DNA of 64,000 nt from Nymphaea colorata (GCF_008831285.2 NC_045144.1:8221886-8285885), one strand, 5' to 3'; shown: positions 1 to 12,055, counted from the first letter of the stretch. The notes: a model not told the origin generated them from the letters alone. Made by a program: numbers and translations.

Positions 1-534
1 GTGGCTGCTAAAGAGAGATAATGTTCAAGATCTGAACCATCCAATACTTGAGCGGCTGGTTTGTGTTGGATTTTGATGTCTTGTTAAAAAAATAAAAGAA
101 AAACAACTCTGGATGCTTTGAGAGTCGAGCGTCGGAGGGAGAGCCGTCTCCGACTCTCCTTACCCTGTTTGAGATGGCCTATCGTATTTTTTTTGAACGA
201 TCGTTAAAGCCCAAAAAGAAATAAATAAAAGGGGGCTGAGGGTAAGCCGGCCTATTTAAAATTTAAAAATAATTTTAAATTTTAAAGTAATTGTTTAAAT
301 ATAAAATATATTTATTAATAATAAATATATATTATTAAAATAACAAAAATAATTTTTTAATGTAAACGGGTTTAACTGGCCAGGTCGGGCTCGGCCCTGA
401 CCAGGTTTTTTTCGACCCAATCGGGCCGGGCCGACGCCCAGGCTTAGCTGAGGGAGGGGAGGCCGTCGCCTCCTCCGGTCGACGACCTCTCTTGCCCTGC
501 CCTCGCCGGCGGTAAAGAAATTACTTTCTCTTTC
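1..534. other. Intergenic DNA, no gene seen
   Basis: No supportable gene. The stretch from about 240 to 360 is extremely AT-rich (runs of TTTAAAATTTAAAAA type). The right part is GC-rich and resembles the ends of a dispersed element family described at 205-455. A short ORF across this GC-rich part is low-complexity (arginine/proline-rich) and is not convincing. Confidence 0.6.
205..455. repeat. Degenerate 'GCCCAGGC' inverted-repeat element
   Basis: GC-rich ends (GGGCTGAGGGTAAGCC side and GACGCCCAGGCTTAG side) flank a very AT-rich core. The same architecture and the same terminal CTGGGC / GCCCAGGC motifs occur at 14140-14515, and more weakly at 28905-29115. It is probably a non-autonomous DNA element relic. 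No clear target-site duplication was found, so the borders are approximate. Confidence 0.35.
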
Positions 535-1654
535 AGTTACCAATTGTTAAAGTAAAGAAAGTGACCCCAAGGAAAAGAAAATGAGTGAAAGAGAGAAAAA
601 GTTAAAAGCCTTATAGTTAGACCGGATGAAGTTGTTCCTCTCATATAAGAAGCTTAACGATCAATTTAGAAATGAAAAAAAAAGGCTAAAAGGAAGAAAA
701 GACTTTAGAGTTAAGCTTCTTCCTTTTAGCCTTAAAAGAAAAAAAGGCTAAAATTATTCCAAAACTTAAGAGTCCTGATTTTTTATATCAAACAGATCAT
801 GTGAGGTAATCAAGCACTTACTAAAATGCATATTTTTCTGTAACCTGTCCGCCCATGGAGCCAGATAGATCATTCCAGCAGTGACATGGTGGATCCAGAC
901 ATGGAGCCAGATAGATCATCCTCATCTAACCCAATTTTGTGAAAACTCGGTTTTATAATAACTAAGTTTTTTTAATGAGTTTCAGCCCCTTTTTTTTATG
1001 ACACGCTCTAATTCTAATTTTTGGATAATATAAAGGATGCTAGGTTTTTTTACTTCCCTTTTGTAAAACCAGGTTTTGTAAAAAATAGGTTTTCTTTAAT
1101 CCTGATTTTGATGCACCCAAATACTAAAAAAACCAAGCTTTGGTAGCAAAACTAGTTTTGTTCCTAAAACCAAGTTTTTGAGGGTCATCCAAACACTGGC
1201 CCCCATGATAGTTCAGGAACTATCTCCATTGAACATCAAAACTGGAAGACAGTAAAGGGAAGTAGTCAATGTTGCAATCAGGTGGGATCGAAGCAACTGT
1301 CAGAATTAGGTAAGACTGCAGTGGAACATGACAAGATCCTGCTCTACATGGACCCTTTTGCAGCCTAGACAGGAAATTAACGAGACAGAACAAAGCAACC
1401 TCTGGGCAATAAAATATCTTTTCTAGCAGCTACAAGTGTTCAAGTTAGGGGGGCATTGGATTTTAGGGAACTCCAGATTTGAGAACTATGAATTTGAGAT
1501 CTTCGTTGTTCCTTAATTTTATGGAATTTTATAAAGAGGAGAGGTTGAATATGAAATCTGTGGTTGAAAGGATACGTGATAATCTTCCAAGTAGGAATGC
1601 AAATGGATAGAATTTAAGGCGAACTTCATGTGGGACATGCACATGTTTGAATCA

Positions 1655-1905
1655 AATGTTAATTAAGAGGGAATCCCACCATCCGGGTGAAAAGCTGAAG
1701 CCTCCTCCTCCTTTCCCCTGCCCCGATAGTTCAAAGTGAGTCAGTATCTAGGTGGTTCTATGGTAGACCCTTCAAATCGAGTGCCACACATGCCACCATT
1801 TGCAATCCAGAGTAATACCACCCATGAAAATCGAATTGAGAACACGCTGTCAGCATGCTACTCAAACCGACTAGCTATACACCCCTTGGGGTAAGATCCA
1901 TTCAA
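1655..1905 (-). repeat. tRNA-derived SINE-like repeat, copy a
   Basis: Read on the minus strand it has a short tRNA-like head (a box-A-like TAGCTAGTCGG and a box-B-like AATTCGATTTTC) followed by a body ending in GGTGGGATTCC. The same body occurs at 21665-21905 (its duplicate), 49846-50105 and 51105-51240. The A-box is one base short of consensus here. Confidence 0.5.
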
Positions 1906-3598
1906 CATTAAAACTGTTAGAACATATCATAAACACAGATTTTTCAAGCATCCGATTAGAATCAAGTATCTAACAGGGCTCGGATCCGGTTAGTCTCATT
2001 TGGTAAAGCAATTTAAGTTCCGGTTACAGATTTTCAAGAGAAAAAAAAAAATCCAACCTACAACCACGAACTGAAAGTGTGGAAAAACATAGAGATTGCA
2101 TTGAGAACTGGCAAAAGGATTCAAAACTTTCTTTTTCAGCTGTTTGATTAATAGAAGTAAGTTCTTCTAAGAAGTATATTACGGAAAATGGGTTTTGCAC
2201 TATCAAGCATTTGGTAAATGTCAAAACCTAGATGCATTAATAGATAATTACTGATTTTGTGCTGTTTCATCTCAAGTCATGTGCTGCCTGCTTCCATGTT
2301 AACCCAAACTCAATTAGGTTGGACATATGAAAAGCTATACATGAAGTCAATCTGTCGTATTCCCTGGCTTAAAGGTGCAGTGTGATCTAAACAGGACCAG
2401 ACATGAAACTGTGGAGGTTTGGCTTCTGCCATCATTTTCAATTATAAATAGATAGAGTTGGGGCCACTAGGAACTGCCACATGAGTAACCAAATATTGGG
2501 CAATTGGATTTGGATTATGATATATATTCTGATAGTGAAGGGGCAATAACTAATCCTATCCATATATCAAATTAAAGTAAGAAAAACCAAATCTAGTTTT
2601 GTACATCAAACTGAATTTGTGTCACCTAAGCCACAATATTCAAGCCCATCGATCCGTTTGTGTTATTCTATTATTGCAGATAACTGAAGCTATAAAGAAA
2701 CGTAGGTGGTATTCAAGTTCATCTCATGTTGAACAAGCTCATTTTGAATTTTTTTTAGTGAAACAGGGTTGGACTAAAAAGAACCTAGCTTGATCCAGTC
2801 TCCGGTGCAGCTCAAATCGAGCAGAGGAAAAGAAAGACACGTATTGTGAAAGGATAAATCTGTTACAAGAGAAAGATTTAGATGCTTCCATGTGATTAAA
2901 TGTTCAAAGGTATAAAAGAAGTACCCCCTCATGGATCAATTGCATGACAGTTTCTGCTTTACGTGGGTTTGTGAATAAACTAAATTATCTCTTGCACTGT
3001 TTTAAGTTCTTCACAAAGCTGTTAGCCAAATTTTATAATGATTAGATAATTACGTGGGTTTAATGTTCACTTAGGGGAAACTGTCTTCAGCACAAAGCTT
3101 CCAAAACCATACCCTTATACCTTCAACTTGAGTGTATAGTATACCCATCGAGGCCTCATAGTTGTTAAACCCTTCAATTTGAGTGTTGTATTTGCCATCA
3201 TTGGCAAAGCAGTATTGCAAAAGATCGGATATCAAGGAAGGAGAAGAAAAGTTCCATGGATACATATACAAAGAGCAAGAGGAAAAAACACCCCTTACAA
3301 ATAAAGTAGATGGGGGCACTTTTATTTCATCCATTTTTTACGTGATAATTTGCACAGTTGGCACTTTGTATGGCATATAATTTTGAAGCATCTTTCAATT
3401 CCTTGGATTCCAGAATTGCTTACTCTCTAGAGTACTCCTTGAAAAGACTAGAACTGCAATAGCTGACTGCAAAGAATTTCAAAGATTTTCAAAGATTTTC
3501 GCATTGCATGATGTAATGCTTGTTTTCCAGTAAAAGTAGCGTGCAGATTTTTAAGAGTTTGAAAATGATGTGATCATTGCTTCAACGTCATACAACAA

Positions 3599-5259
3599 CT
3601 ACACTTCAGATTTCTTGTTTTTGGATGAATGAGATGTCCGGTCCTCAAAATTATGTAAGCTTCCAGTGAAATCTGAGAATAATCCATCAGTTCCAATCAT
3701 GTTAATCCAAAAATCATACTCTCCATAGGGGTCATGATGGAAGTTCAAGAGAAGGAACATGAACTCATTTCTGTAGGTGTATGGATGCACCTGTCATATT
3801 TACACAATAGACTTCAATGTTTCATACAATCAAGATATATGAACCATCAGTATCAGATGTTATTATGCAAATTCAAGACTAAAATTATGTGATCACAAGA
3901 AGAAGACTATTGGGTGATATGTGCTTGAAACGTCTGTATGTCATGTCCTTATTGGCAAAAGTAAAAAACTATTGCAGCAAGAGACTAAAGAGATTATACC
4001 AGCAAATCGTGAGCATGTTGCTTAGCAACAAGATCGGTAGCTGTCGTCAGATGATTCTCTATAGGTGGGACAACTGTATCCTTCCATGGTCTGATGCCAA
4101 CCACATATTGTTTGATGTAATCGAAATAAGCATCTGAAGTGATCTCTGAGCACGACTGCAAATTACAAGAGAGAATAACTTCGTTTTTTCTTAAAAACTC
4201 TTCTATTACTGCTTTATATAGATTAGTTCACCATCTAAGGAAACCAATTTGCAGAAAAAGTCCTTTCTTTTAAAAAGGAGATAAGTGATGGCATGAAGGA
4301 AAAAGAAAAATGGATGGCATTCCCCCCTTGAGAACATTGAAGGAGATTTTCTTTCCAATATACATATCAAGTATATTAAAAGAGATTAAGCTACCACAAT
4401 TGGGCTTTGTATTAGTAAGTAATATTGACTTCCTTGGATCGACAGAGAACAATAAAATTCTTCTCTTCTGGCTGCAACATGATGAGCGCACATGCATGCA
4501 AATTTCATCAATAGGCTTTTTTTTCCAAGGAAATCACCTACATGGAGTAGTTGGGAATAAAAGTCATGACCAAGACCATCATTAAGCTGGCAAGAGGCTT
4601 TGGAAATAGAAGAACTAATGCTCTTCTCCAAACATTGGAAGAACAAATTTACAATTGCAATTCTTGCAAATTTACAATTGCAATTCTTGCTGCTCCTAGA
4701 TATGAAAAATCAAGAGGCAGAAAGCACATACGTACCTAAGCCAAGGAGTTTGGACAACTAAAGCCCGAGAAATAATACTTCTTAAAGAAGGAAATCTCAA
4801 CTGCCACCACAATCACATTTAGAAAAGATAAGAGACAAACCTTTGACATAAAGCCCGAGTTTGGCACATTCACATCATCGATTAAGAAAATTTTAGGAGA
4901 GTCTGTGAGATTTGAAACATATATGAGTGAAGTTGGAGCAAAGGATTGAATAAATATTGGTTGCGACAGCCAGTCCTTTGACATATACTCCCCTTTGTAG
5001 CCATATTTCTGAAGTGTCTCAATGATATTGTCTTCAAATCTCAACTAAAGCCCGAGTTTGAAACATTCACATCATCGATTAAGAAAATTTTAGCAGAGTC
5101 TGTGAGATTTGAGACATATATGAGTGAAGTTGGAGCAAAGGATTGAATAAATATTGGTTGTGACAGCCAGTCCTTTGACATATACTCCCCTTTGTAGCCA
5201 TATTTCTGAAGTGTCTCAATGATCTTGTCTTCAAATCTCTTCCCATCTGCCCATTTTAC
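3599..5259 (-). pseudogene. Truncated GDPD pseudogene (exons 5-7 only)
   Basis: This is the duplicate of the intact glycerophosphodiester phosphodiesterase gene at 23814-27784. Counterparts of exon 7 (3599-3790), exon 6 (4000-4155, same 156 bp length) and exon 5 (5041-5259) are present, but exons 1-4, with the signal anchor, the HRG motif and the FIETD and FHD metal/catalytic motifs, are absent. Exon 5 runs into an in-frame TGA at 5041-5043, because a 197 bp tandem duplication replaces its normal 3' end. Substitutions hit conserved positions: GIGPW becomes GIRPW, and the exon 6 end changes from DLQ to DLL. Exon 7 remains open over 63 codons with its stop conserved. Without the 5' half it cannot encode an active enzyme. 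Confidence 0.87.
4850..5239. repeat. Tandem duplication of GDPD exon 5 (197 bp period)
   Basis: Two near-identical direct copies lie head to tail, 4850-5046 and 5047-5239. Both start with AAAGCCCGAGTTTG and both carry the exon 5 segment for the KYGYKGEYMSKDW to FLIDDVNV part. The intact gene has one copy. The motif ACTAAAGCCCGAG also stands in the adjacent intron near 4757, which suggests a microhomology-templated event. Confidence 0.85.
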
Positions 5260-5510
5260 CTAAAAAGAGAATCATGTTTTTTATAGAATCTAAATGATCT
5301 AGAGGACCATTCATAGAAAATGGCTATGGGAAAATGGAAAAAGGTTGAATTTTGTAACCAAAGAATTGATTTGAAAAAGTGATTGGTATGATTAACAAAA
5401 TTTTCATCTAAACATCCAGGTATGCTAGCACAAGCAACACTAGCAAGAAAAAATACATTTCAAAAGATGAGGTTGATGAAATAATAGGAATGTTGAATAC
5501 AAACAGAATT

Positions 5511-5755
5511 ATCTCTTATTTCTGTTGTTGTCTCATACACATTATCTCATACCCCAGTCGTTATCTCTTATCTCTGTTGTTGTCTTATACACATTATCTC
5601 ATACCCCTGTCATTATCTCAACCATATGAGTATAAGATAATGATTGGACCCAATGTTATCTCATATGTCATTATTTCAGACACTAGGCATAATGAAATAA
5701 TAAGTAGGAGATAAAAATGAGGGACAAAGGTATGAGATAATGACATGATTAAGAA
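5511..5755. repeat. Inverted-repeat MITE-like element at duplication breakpoint
   Basis: The left end carries ATTATCTCTTATTTCTG and repeated CATTATCTCATACCCC units. The right end reads GGTATGAGATAATGAC, the inverse of those units. It begins where homology between the two GDPD copies stops. The TIRs are imperfect and no target-site duplication was recognised. Confidence 0.42.
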
Positions 5756-6518
5756 TGTTCATTGTTTACATGTAATGTTAAGGCATTGAAGAAAATATGC
5801 ATATTGATAGTAGGGCCTACCCTCGATGCACACTTGTTATGTACACGGAACAGCGTACAAAACTCGTTCTTTGAAGTACCAGACATGCCCTCTTTCTCTT
5901 TAATTTTGTTCTCCTCTCTCTTAGTTTTCATAGAGGTCAAGTATTTCATCGTTGAGGCAGTGAAACTAAAGCCAAATAGGGACTCTGCACCTCCATTTCT
6001 TAGGCGAGGCAAAGCAGGAGAGCGTTTTGCAACATCGGCACCCTGCTAGGTTCATGTGAGTCTAGGTGCAGGATCTTCTTCTCTCTTAATTTTTTTTCTG
6101 AAGCTATGTAATAAGCAGAGCCATATTATGCGCATGCCTGTTGTGTGTGTTTATATATATATATATAAAGCTAGCATGCCAAGCAATGGATGTAGCTATA
6201 ACATATAATATGCAAGAACAGATATCACACATTTCCATGTCATGCTTATAAGTTTCCCACAAATAGAGATTCTACTATTAGTCATTTGCATATACTAAAC
6301 ACATGTATTATAAAAAAAAAGTCAGATTTTTGGCTTTAGAGAGTTCATCTAATCACTTCATGATCTTCTAACATCAAATGATAAAAAAGCACACTGCAAT
6401 ATAAATATGAGTAGAAAATAATCACTGCAAAAAAGAAAAAAGTTTATCATAGGAGATCTGCAAGAAGAAATGCACAGTGTTACCCTGACAGCTTCGTCCG
6501 ATGATTGCCAGAAGACCC
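5756..6518. other. Intergenic DNA, no gene seen
   Basis: No supportable gene. A short TA microsatellite sits near 6157-6170. The 95-codon and 87-codon ORFs on opposite strands of 5749-6049 overlap each other, have no recognisable motif and are treated as chance ORFs. Confidence 0.5.
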
Positions 6519-6991
6519 TGTTGGGATTTCTCCCCATAACGCATATACAAAACCAAACGTATATACCCTAAAACAGGATCATGCTCATGCTAAATCATTG
6601 AAATAAACGAAACCTTAAACTGAAGCGGAAGCGTACCTGAATCCATCTGATCTGGTGCACGGGAAGATCGCAGCAGGGTCTTCCAGGGTACGTGCGGCGC
6701 GCTTGAGGTCTCTCTCAGATGGGGAAGAGGAAAACCCTAGAAACCAATGTTTCAGGCAACCATCGCACGACCCCAGGGACCACTATCATTTTATAACGAG
6801 GACAATTACAGATTCAACCCATCAAAGAGTCCGTAATTGCGTACTGGTATCTATACATTTTAAAATTACCCCATACCATCTAAAATGACGTAATATCCCA
6901 AAATGCAATCACTTAAACAGATATTTACGTTAGACAGCCATAAGTCTGAAATTTCTCATAGACATATGCAGGCCCACCAAATGATCTTACA
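6519..6991 (-). repeat. Copia LTR (3' LTR of minus-strand element)
   Basis: 473 bp, TG...CA bounded. It is nearly identical to 12070-12544. On the + strand it starts TGTTGGGATTTC and ends GATCTTACA. The ORF inside it (6655-6888) has a near-identical copy in the other LTR and is not a gene. Confidence 0.93.
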
Positions 6992-7004
6992 ATCTCCCAC
7001 TTGG
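6992..7004 (-). other. Polypurine tract of the Copia element
   Basis: On the minus strand a purine-rich AAGTGGGAGAT abuts the 3' LTR, the expected site for priming plus-strand DNA synthesis. Confidence 0.75.
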
Positions 7005-7389
7005 GCCAAATATGTCTTAAATACATTCAGACATTACATAAAACCTTAAGAGCTCATAACTGCTATCTTATTAAACGTCATTTCACCAATCTCATCCATG
7101 ATAATATCAACACAGAACCAAAGCGGCTTTCGCTATATCAAAAGTTAGCTAAACCTTCAATGATCACAAATGTTAACATAACCAATGACATAGATCTGAT
7201 ATGGATGTATAGCATGAGAATTACATGTAATGTAATTACAACATGTCTATTCTCAACTGATCCAACTTTAAAACCTTATGGAGATCAAAACATAAACACA
7301 GAATGGAACCAAAGAACTTTAAACTTTATTCTGCAGAAAACTGAATATGTGTCCATACATAAGAGTAAACAAAATACAAACTCCCACTA

Positions 7390-9936
7390 AACCAGCACAT
7401 CATCCAAGGATAACACCCTCATACGAACAACATGTTCGTGACCTTATGTGTTAAACCCTTGGCAAGCGGATCCGCAAATCATAGAGTTTGTCCCAATATG
7501 CTCTAAAGACACCTGACCATTCTTTATCCCCTCTTTAACAGCCCAAAAACTTAATGTCGATGTGCTTCGACTTTGACAAACTGTGGCTGTTATAAAAGTA
7601 CATGACTGCTGAATTATTGTCACACAACAACCTTAGTGGTCTTTCTAAATCATACATAATGCGCAGCCTCGTGACAAAAATTCTGCAATCACAAAACCTG
7701 ATTGGATGTCATTATCTTGGCACCCAGCAAAGTTAGAATCTGAATACCCAATGATCTCCCACTGGTCTGACTTCCTGTATGTGAGCATAAAACCTTTTTG
7801 TTCTTTGTAAGTACTTCAAAAAACTCTTTTGGCTGCTTTCCAATGACCCATACCAGAATCACTTAAGTATCTGCCTAACATTCCAATGATAAATGCAATA
7901 TCCAAACAAGTACAAACCTGAACATACATAAGGCTTCCTACAACAGACAAATAGGGAATCCTTTCCATTTCCTTATATTCGATTTCACTTTTAGGGCACT
8001 GTTTGTTTGAGACAAAACTTGTCTCCTTTAACAATTGGAGTATCTCCTGGTTTACAATCCTTCATGCCATATCGCTGAAGCACCTTATCAATGTAGGTCT
8101 TTTTGTGATAATCCAATAATACCCCGAGAACGATCTCGAAATATTTAGATCCCCAATACAAAAGATCCCCAACATCATTACTTGCCAACAATATATCATC
8201 GACATATAAAACCAGAAAGATAAATTTGCCCCCACTGAACTTTTGGTATACACATTCATCAACCATATTAATTTCGAAACCAAATGAAACTATAACTTGA
8301 TGAAGTTTGTAATACCACTGACGGAAAGCTTGCTTTAGCCCATAGATGGATTTCTTGAGTTTGCAGACTATTTTCTTTGCATTTCCTGAAACAAAGTTTT
8401 CTGGTTGCACCATATATATCGTTTCATCAATGTCTCCATTTAGAAACGCTGCCTTAACATCCATTTAATGCAGCTCTAAGTCAAAATGAGCTACAAGTGC
8501 CATTATAGTCCTGAAAGAGTCTTTCAACAAAACTTGAGAGAAAGTCTCTGTATAATCAATGTCTTCCTTTTGAGTAAAGCCCTTAACGACAAGACGTGTC
8601 TTATACCTTTCGATGTTACCTAATGAATCCCTCTTGATTTTAAATATCCATTTACAACCAATGGGTTTCACACCTTCAGGCAAGGGAACAACTTCTCATA
8701 CGTCATTATCCATCATGGACTTTATTTTCTCATTTATGACATCCATCCACTCAAGAGCTTTAGAACTCTTTATTGCTTGCTGGAGGTTGACAAGATCATC
8801 CTCCATTAAGCCCATATCAACATCATGTTCTTGGAGATAGATAAAATCATTTGAAATTGTATTTCTCCTCTCTCTAGTGGATCTCCTCAGTGGCACCTCT
8901 ACTTGATTTTCTTGAGGTTGTTGAGTTTGTTCTTCAGTATGGAGATCGACATCATTGCCTTCTTCTGAATAGAGTGGACTCAGGTCCCTCTTCAAAGGCA
9001 ATGCTTCTAACCTTATCACCTCCCCAAACTCAATATCCTCAAAGAAATGGGCATTTCCCTTTTTAAAGAAAGACTTACTGAATGAATTATAAAACATATA
9101 ACCCCTTAATGTTTGTTCATTTTCCCTTTATACATTCAATGCAAATATTAAAGTCTGCAAAATCAAGGGACTCAAGAATTCCTTTTGACATAAGCCTTTA
9201 TATTCTCTTTTCAGAGATATGTCCTAAGCGCCAATGCCACAACATAATAGAATTCTAATTTGCTAATTTTACTTTTAGTACCACTAGACGTAACATGCAA
9301 GATTTCATTATATGAAGCAACCATATCAAGCAAATAAAGGTTATCGCTACTAGACAAAGAACCAGTGACAATCAAATTTGAATACAGAAACAACTTAAAT
9401 TCACTTCCTCCAAATGAACAATAATAACCGAATTTGCCCAATGAGGAAATAAGAAACCAAATTCCATCTAAGAGACGGTACCACATAAGTTTCTGTCAAA
9501 TTCAAATAGCAACCAGTCTTTATCAATAACCGAAAATCTGCTATGGCTTCAACCTTCGCCTTCTTGCTATTGCCTACATAGATGAATCTTTCAGCATCAA
9601 TTGGCGTTCGACAATTTAGGCAGTCTTGCATAAACACTATGTGAGTAGTAACACCGAATCTACCCACGAAGTGTTTCTGGGTACTGAAGTTAAATTAACC
9701 TCAGAACAAACCAAAGTGAAAAGTGTACCCTTCATTTCACGCCATGCGTGATACTCAGTACAATCCCCCTTCATATGACCTTCACCCTTGCAAAAGAAGC
9801 AGCCTAATAGGCCTTCCTTATGCTTCTTCTGTTTCTTAACGGATGATTGGTCAACTGCAATTTCCTTAACAGTTTTTCTTTTCTTACTTGAAAAAACCGA
9901 ATCATTTAACTCAGGAATAGTACTCAAAATTTGCAA
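7390..9936 (-). pseudogene. Degenerate Copia gag-pol remnant
   Basis: Read on the minus strand from 9936 downward. The gag CCHC zinc knuckle (C-X2-C-X4-H-X4-C, CFFCKGEGHMKGDC) falls near 9780-9820, then a protease-like segment with an altered active site near 9640-9670 and a gag-pre-integrase segment (YVVPSLRWNLVS type) over 9211-9667. About 140 bp later (9100-9240) the sequence resumes at the C-terminal tail of integrase (KSFFKKGNAHFFED), so the catalytic core is deleted. The reverse transcriptase spans 8683-7991, with the conserved YVDD box near 8200 and MDVKAAFLNGD at 8464. RNase H starts near 8034 and degenerates to about 7390 (SKSKHIDIKF). Stops near 8464 and 8690 and shifts between fragments make it non-coding. 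Confidence 0.9.
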
Positions 9937-10789
9937 ATATCATATAAGCAGAACTCACTGTACAAAGAACAAACCAAAAATACCAAACATGCTCACAATC
10001 AATACATGTACAAAGATGAAATAACAAATATAAATGAATTTAAATACAATGGTCTAAATCCCATCACAAGGTACCGGTGCAACATTAATATCCAATCTTT
10101 GGATTGAAATACTAACTGCAAGTGGTATTCTTGGTCAACAATGAATATAAATAATTAACCCTGTCAAACAACGAGCCTATCTTTGGATTGACCCGCTATT
10201 CACATGGAAACCTGAAAAATTATCACATATTCATTGTCCTGTATACTTAAACCTGACCAAGCAACAATCCTCCTTTGGGTTGATCAGTGCCCGCATGGAT
10301 CAAGTATACTATCATCCAATGTTCAAAACAGGCAAATTCGTACAACAGAGGTCACTTTGGCGACATAAAATACAAACTTACTCATTTCAAACAACAGACA
10401 TGGCCAAAGATTAAATTCATAATCCAAATATTCATCTAAAGTACACCCACAAATTTAAAAAAAAATGCAAAACATGATACATGAATTAAAATTTACATAT
10501 AAAATTGTCATTCATTGAATCTAAAACCAAATGATTCAATGACGTGACACATACAAAATTGCCTTACATGAATCCAAAACTTGATGCATAAACCAAATTA
10601 CATACAAATTTACCCTACATTAAATCCAAAACCAAATGATTCAATGATATGGGCCCAAAAGAGTCCAAAATTTTATAAACCGATACCATAATTATGCTTA
10701 AGTGGGTCAAGAACCACTGAATCAGCCTTAAAGTGGCCCTTATCGTTCTTAAACCGCAACTAGAACACCCACATGCCCCTAAATAGGGC
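9937..10789. other. Copia leader region with no gag coding
   Basis: Gag coding expected upstream of the zinc knuckle is not seen here. Instead there are short imperfect repeats: three variants of a CTTTGGATTGA motif between 10085 and 10285, and two copies of AAACCAAATGATTCAATGA near 10530 and 10630. No gene is recognised. Confidence 0.6.
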
Positions 10790-11180
10790 TGAATCGGTCT
10801 AAAAATTGGACAAACCAGTCAAAATTGGCAAAAAACGGTTCCAGAACTCAATGAACCGGTCTGAAAAGCCCTAAATCGGTCTAAATATCAAGTGAACCGG
10901 TCTGAAAATGCCCGAATCGGTTCAAAAATCAACTGAATCGGTTCTGAAATGCTAGAATCGGTTCCAAAACTGAATGAACCGGTTCTGAAAAGCCCTGAAT
11001 CGGTCCGAAAATGGTTCGAATCGGTTCTAAAATGAATGAACCGGTCCCAAAATGGTCCGAATCGGATTTGAAAGGTCCGAACCGGTCTGAATCGGACCGA
11101 ATCGGTTCTGAATCGTATTGAACCGGTCTGAAACCGAATGAACCGGTTCGAGCCTTTTCCAAAACCGGTTTAAAAAGATG
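10790..11180. repeat. Degenerate 'GAACCGGTCTGAAA' minisatellite inside Copia
   Basis: More than fifteen variants of a GAACCGGTCTGAAA / GAATCGGTTCTGAAA unit, spaced irregularly at about 15-40 bp, cover this stretch of the retrotransposon leader. ORFs across it on the minus strand are repetitive (FGP, DRFG-like) and are by-products of the repeat. Confidence 0.8.
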
Positions 11181-11289
11181 AACCGATTTACATAACTTAT
11201 ACCAAATGGATACGGGTCGGGTCCGACAGGACCCGACCCGGTCCGAAAAATCAAACGCAGGTACTCGGGCGCGAGGCGGCAAAATGTTT

Positions 11290-11950
11290 TTTTTTTTTTA
11301 AATCACGATGGATCCGGATCGGGTCTGTCAAGACCCGACCCGGTCCGACCCACTGCCTCGCTCGACGGCTCGCAGGCAGCGAGACCGCCGCTCGCCCTGC
11401 CAAGCACCGAACGGCAGGCGAACGGCAACATCGCCTCCGGGGGCTTGGGTGGGCGCCGGCAGGTGGTACGGCGCCGTCCGGCGACGATGAACTCTCCGGC
11501 GGTGGAGTTGTGGAGGTGGGAGCCGGAATCGGGCGAAGCCCTTCCTCCCCCTGCTCTGCCTCTACCGTCAAGGATCGCCAGTGGACACGCCTCACGGCAG
11601 GCGAACGGCCGGCCGTCGCCCCCCCCCCCCGCCCTTTCAGCCATAACTGCCGGCCCCGGCCGTTGCCCCTCCCTACGGTCGTTCCTCCTTCTCGTCTCCT
11701 TCCCTGCTATCCCCCTTTCCTTCTTGTTCTTTTGTTTTCGCTACAACAGAGACGCGGAGAGCGCCGACAGGCCACCCAACGGCGTGGGTGGCCGCAGGCA
11801 GGACGCGCCCCAACGGTCGGAGGCCCGCCATCGCCCAACCAAGACTGACGCCCGCCGATCTTTCGTCCCCTTCTCCGATCCTCCTGATGGCTGCAACGGA
11901 AGCCCGACGGCTTCCGTCGCACGCCCTCAACCCAATTTTTTTTTTTTTTT
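11290..11950. other. GC-rich insert within Copia leader
   Basis: This 0.65 kb block is strikingly GC-rich compared with the AT-rich element around it, and it is bounded by a T-tract near 11287 and another at 11938-11955. Long ORFs run through several frames on both strands, as expected from composition. None has a domain I recognise. It may be captured host promoter or leader DNA, but that is inference only. Confidence 0.5.
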
Positions 11951-12055
11951 TTTTTTGAAAAACTTGCAGCCGAATAACCAAATGGGGATGACATCCGAAC
12001 GGGAAGAACACACAAAAAATCCTCCAAAAAATCAATGATTCAACAATGAGCATAG

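Larger units (their letters stand above)
535..5512. repeat. Segmental duplication, copy 1 (degenerate)
   Basis: This block aligns in the same orientation with 20415-25516. Shared landmarks are GATGAAGTTGTTCCTC near 625 and 20505, the SINE-like repeat near 1700 and 21700, and the GDPD exons 5-7. Copy 1 carries private insertions (for example 925-1650 has no counterpart in the other copy) and many substitutions. Homology stops inside what is intron 4 of the GDPD gene in copy 2, just after ACAAACAGAATT, where an inverted-repeat element begins. It is a truncated tandem duplicate about 19.9 kb from its partner. Confidence 0.85.

Noticed and set aside
1655-1905. A functional tRNA gene
   Set aside because: The box motifs are degenerate and no cloverleaf with acceptor stem can be drawn; the sequence recurs as a dispersed repeat.
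6655-6888. 77-codon ORF present again almost unchanged at 12206-12439, as a conserved gene pair
   Set aside because: The identity is explained by the two LTRs; the ORF reads against the element's transcription.
11445-12038. 197-codon plus-strand ORF
   Set aside because: Lies in the GC-rich leader of the Copia element, ends in a poly-T/poly-F run and has low-complexity content.
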